From positions 1-8,442 of the forward strand of contig CAMGMW010000044.1 of assembly GCA_946059285.1 (NCBI GenBank): a DNA stretch of 8,442 nucleotides, given 5' to 3'. Positions within the stretch are counted from its first letter, which is position 1. The number at the start of each line of letters is the position of its first letter. The translations under genes were made by a program, and so were the position numbers. Source of the stretch: an uncultured Clostridia bacterium. Lineage in GTDB: Bacteria; Bacillota_A; Clostridia; Oscillospirales; Oscillospiraceae. Below, piece by piece: positions 7,070-8,442 of the stretch. The notes under the pieces are model-generated. The model was not told the origin of the DNA, ran no database searches, and worked only from the letters and a program-made list of their open reading frames with translations.

Positions 7070-7108
7070 CTTCCACCGCGGGAAACGATCGAACAGGGAG
7101 GATTGTTT

Positions 7109-8257
7109 ATGCAATACAGAAAACTCGGCAATACGGAAATCAGCGTCGGCGAGATCGGCATGGGCAGCGAGGGGTTTGTAAATAAGAGCCAAAAGGACGC
7201 ATGCGCTCTGGTGGCAACCGCGCTGGAAAATGGCATCAATTATTTTGATATGTATAATTCCGATCCGCAGCTCCATCGGAATTTTGGGCTGGGTCTCGGC
7301 CGTGAACGAAAGAGTGTTTTTATTCAGGGGCATCTGTGCACTGCATGGGAGAATGAGCAGTATCTGCGGACGAGGGATTTTGAACTGACCAAGAAGTCCT
7401 TTGAAAACATGATGCGGAACATCGGAACAGATTATATCGACGTTGGCATGCTGCACTGTATCGACGGCGAAGAGGATTTTCGCAAGGTGTTTGAGGGACC
7501 GATATACCGATATGCACAGGAATTGAAAAAGGCCGGTGTCATCAAACATATTGGCGTAAGCTCACATAATCCGGTCACAGCGAAAAAGGCAGTGGAGCTG
7601 GGCGATATTGAGGTCGTGCTGTTCAGCCTGAACCCTTGTTATGACATGGTGCCGCCGTCTGAGAATCTGGAGGATCTCTGGGCAGACGAGAGCTATGAAA
7701 ACCCGCTGCACAATTTTGACCCGGTGAGAGAGGACTTTTACATGACCTGTGCTGCCCGCGGCGTCGGTATCACGGTGATGAAGGCGTTTGGCGGCGGTGA
7801 TCTGCTGGATGAAAAGCTGTCGCCGTTCGGCGTCAAGTTGTCGCCGGCGCAGTGTCTCCACTACGCACTTACCAGACCCGCCGTTGCTACGGTGTTGGGC
7901 GGCTTTCATACGCCGGAAGAGATTCGCGCCTCCGTTCGGTATTTTGAAACGCCGGAGGAAGAACGGGACTACGCGCCGGTGCTGAGTCATCTAAACAAGC
8001 ACTCTTTTTCAGGAAGATGCATGTATTGCGGACATTGCGCACCCTGTCCGGTACGAATTGATGTTGCAAGCATCAATAAGTATTTGAATCTGGCGATTGC
8101 GCAGGGCTTTGTTCCTGAAACAGTCGCAATGCACTACAGCCTGCTTGAACACCACGCTGGAGAGTGTCTGTCATGCGGCTCCTGCGATCGAAACTGTCCC
8201 TTCGGCGTGCCTGCCATGCGGCAGATCGCCCTCGCAAAGGAGACATTCGGCTACTGA
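7109..8257 (+). CDS. Aldo/keto reductase with C-terminal 2x[4Fe-4S] ferredoxin-like domain
   Basis: This 382-residue protein has an AKR barrel (about 1-290) followed by a ferredoxin-type tail. MQYRKLGNTEISVGEIGMG is the standard AKR opening. The tail has C304xxC307xxC310xxC313P and C353xxC356xxC359xxxC363P, enough for two 4Fe-4S clusters. The catalytic tetrad is unusual. Asp47 (YFDMYNSD) and His116 (GMLHCIDG) are kept, but the residue five after Asp47, normally Tyr, is Asp52, and the usual Lys position holds His75 (FIQGHL). My recollection is that a clostridial AKR subfamily shares the IQGH pattern, so this may be a family trait rather than decay. The ATG at 7109 is preferred because GGGAGG (7096-7101) sits seven bases upstream; the in-frame TTG at 7103 is too close to it. 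A redox role coupled to ferredoxin, or a non-reductase reaction, is possible. Confidence 0.92.
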   Translation: MQYRKLGNTEISVGEIGMGSEGFVNKSQKDACALVATALENGINYFDMYNSDPQLHRNFGLGLGRERKSVFIQGHLCTAWENEQYLRTRDFELTKKSFENMMRNIGTDYIDVGMLHCIDGEEDFRKVFEGPIYRYAQELKKAGVIKHIGVSSHNPVTAKKAVELGDIEVVLFSLNPCYDMVPPSENLEDLWADESYENPLHNFDPVREDFYMTCAARGVGITVMKAFGGGDLLDEKLSPFGVKLSPAQCLHYALTRPAVATVLGGFHTPEEIRASVRYFETPEEERDYAPVLSHLNKHSFSGRCMYCGHCAPCPVRIDVASINKYLNLAIAQGFVPETVAMHYSLLEHHAGECLSCGSCDRNCPFGVPAMRQIALAKETFGY

Positions 8258-8262
8258 TGTCG

Positions 8263-8282
8263 CGGTGTTCACAAGAACACCG
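8263..8282 (+). other. Small perfect hairpin just after the aldo/keto reductase stop codon
   Basis: CGGTGTTC and GAACACCG form an eight-base-pair stem around the loop ACAA, starting six bases after the stop. No T-run follows, so it is not a classical terminator by itself. It may protect the 3' end or act together with the stronger hairpin downstream. Confidence 0.5.
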
Positions 8283-8323
8283 GCACCTTACAGACACTGG
8301 AATTTGTTATAAGAGGCAAGCAC

Positions 8324-8362
8324 AAAAGGGCGATGAGACCGTTTCGGTATCATCGCCCTTTT
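8324..8362. terminator. Strong rho-independent terminator closing the cluster, probably bidirectional
   Basis: AAAAGGGCGATGA (8324-8336) pairs perfectly with TCATCGCCCTTTT (8350-8362). Inside it, after one G-A mismatch, ACCG pairs with CGGT around a TTT loop. The stem ends in a T-run on the + strand and in an equal T-run when read on the other strand, so it can terminate both ways. It lies 66 bases after the last stop codon. Confidence 0.88.
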
Positions 8363-8442
8363 AGTGAACGGCGGCATTGGTATCTGACATTCATGAATTT
8401 GATCTCCGCTGTTTCGACAAATGATGCGTTGATTCTACGTCA
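8363..8442. other. Unassigned sequence at the right edge
   Basis: No gene can be supported in these 80 bases. A + strand reading frame beginning ATG at 8393 runs off the window but has no ribosome binding site. Minus-strand frames hold stops within a few dozen codons. ATTCATGAAT at 8389-8398 is a ten-base palindrome. The stretch could be the edge of a dispersed repeat or intergenic DNA before the next gene. Confidence 0.3.

Noticed and set aside
7103..7108. TTG start two codons upstream of the aldo/keto reductase ATG
   Set aside because: It is one base from the GGGAGG ribosome binding site, too close to be used; ATG 7109 has normal spacing.
8393..8442. Possible start of another + strand gene running off the window
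   Set aside because: There is no Shine-Dalgarno sequence before the ATG and only 16 codons are visible, with no recognisable motif.
1..8442. CRISPR array, tRNA, rRNA or insertion sequence
   Set aside because: No regularly spaced direct repeats, no cloverleaf-like segments in the gaps, and no transposase or terminal inverted repeats were seen.

Overview
The window is about 8.4 kb of moderate-GC DNA carrying nine genes, all on the + strand. Strong AGGAGG-like ribosome binding sites, TTG starts, rho-independent terminators, a two-cluster ferredoxin-type aldo/keto reductase and an iron-type alcohol dehydrogenase point to an anaerobic Firmicute, probably a clostridial (Oscillospiraceae/Lachnospiraceae-like) gut bacterium. 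That placement is an inference from style, not from a marker gene.

Layout. Bases 1-504 hold the 3' part of an isochorismatase-like cysteine hydrolase, whose start lies outside the window. Three tandem paralogous genes of about 730 bp follow (558-1286, 1297-2028, 2083-2823). They encode short TIM-barrel proteins resembling the alpha subunit of tryptophan synthase (TrpA). Next come a GntR/UTRA regulator (2950-3711) and a 12-helix MFS transporter of the monocarboxylate/oxalate-formate type (3740-4981). A short gap with a perfect 24-bp palindrome leads to a fourth TrpA-like paralog (5039-5773). An iron-containing alcohol dehydrogenase (5809-7026) follows, ending at a hairpin terminator. Last is an aldo/keto reductase with two C-terminal 4Fe-4S motifs (7109-8257). 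A strong hairpin terminator at 8324-8362 closes the set, and about 80 bases of unassigned sequence remain.

How the genes may work together. No trpB or other tryptophan gene is present. All four TrpA-like proteins replace the catalytic Glu of TrpA (E49) with Gln and the second catalytic acid (D60) with Glu, so tryptophan synthesis is very unlikely. Most of the phosphate-binding glycine motifs remain, so a phosphorylated ligand is plausible. Regulator, transporter, hydrolase, four barrel proteins and two oxidoreductases in one direction look like an inducible uptake-and-breakdown cluster. In one possible scheme the transporter imports an organic acid or amide, the hydrolase cleaves it, the barrels carry out C-C lyase or isomerase steps, and the dehydrogenase and reductase dispose of the aldehyde or ketone products. 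The substrate cannot be read from the sequence, and no kinase or PTS gene is visible in the window. The four-fold degenerate TrpA-like set is the most novel element here.
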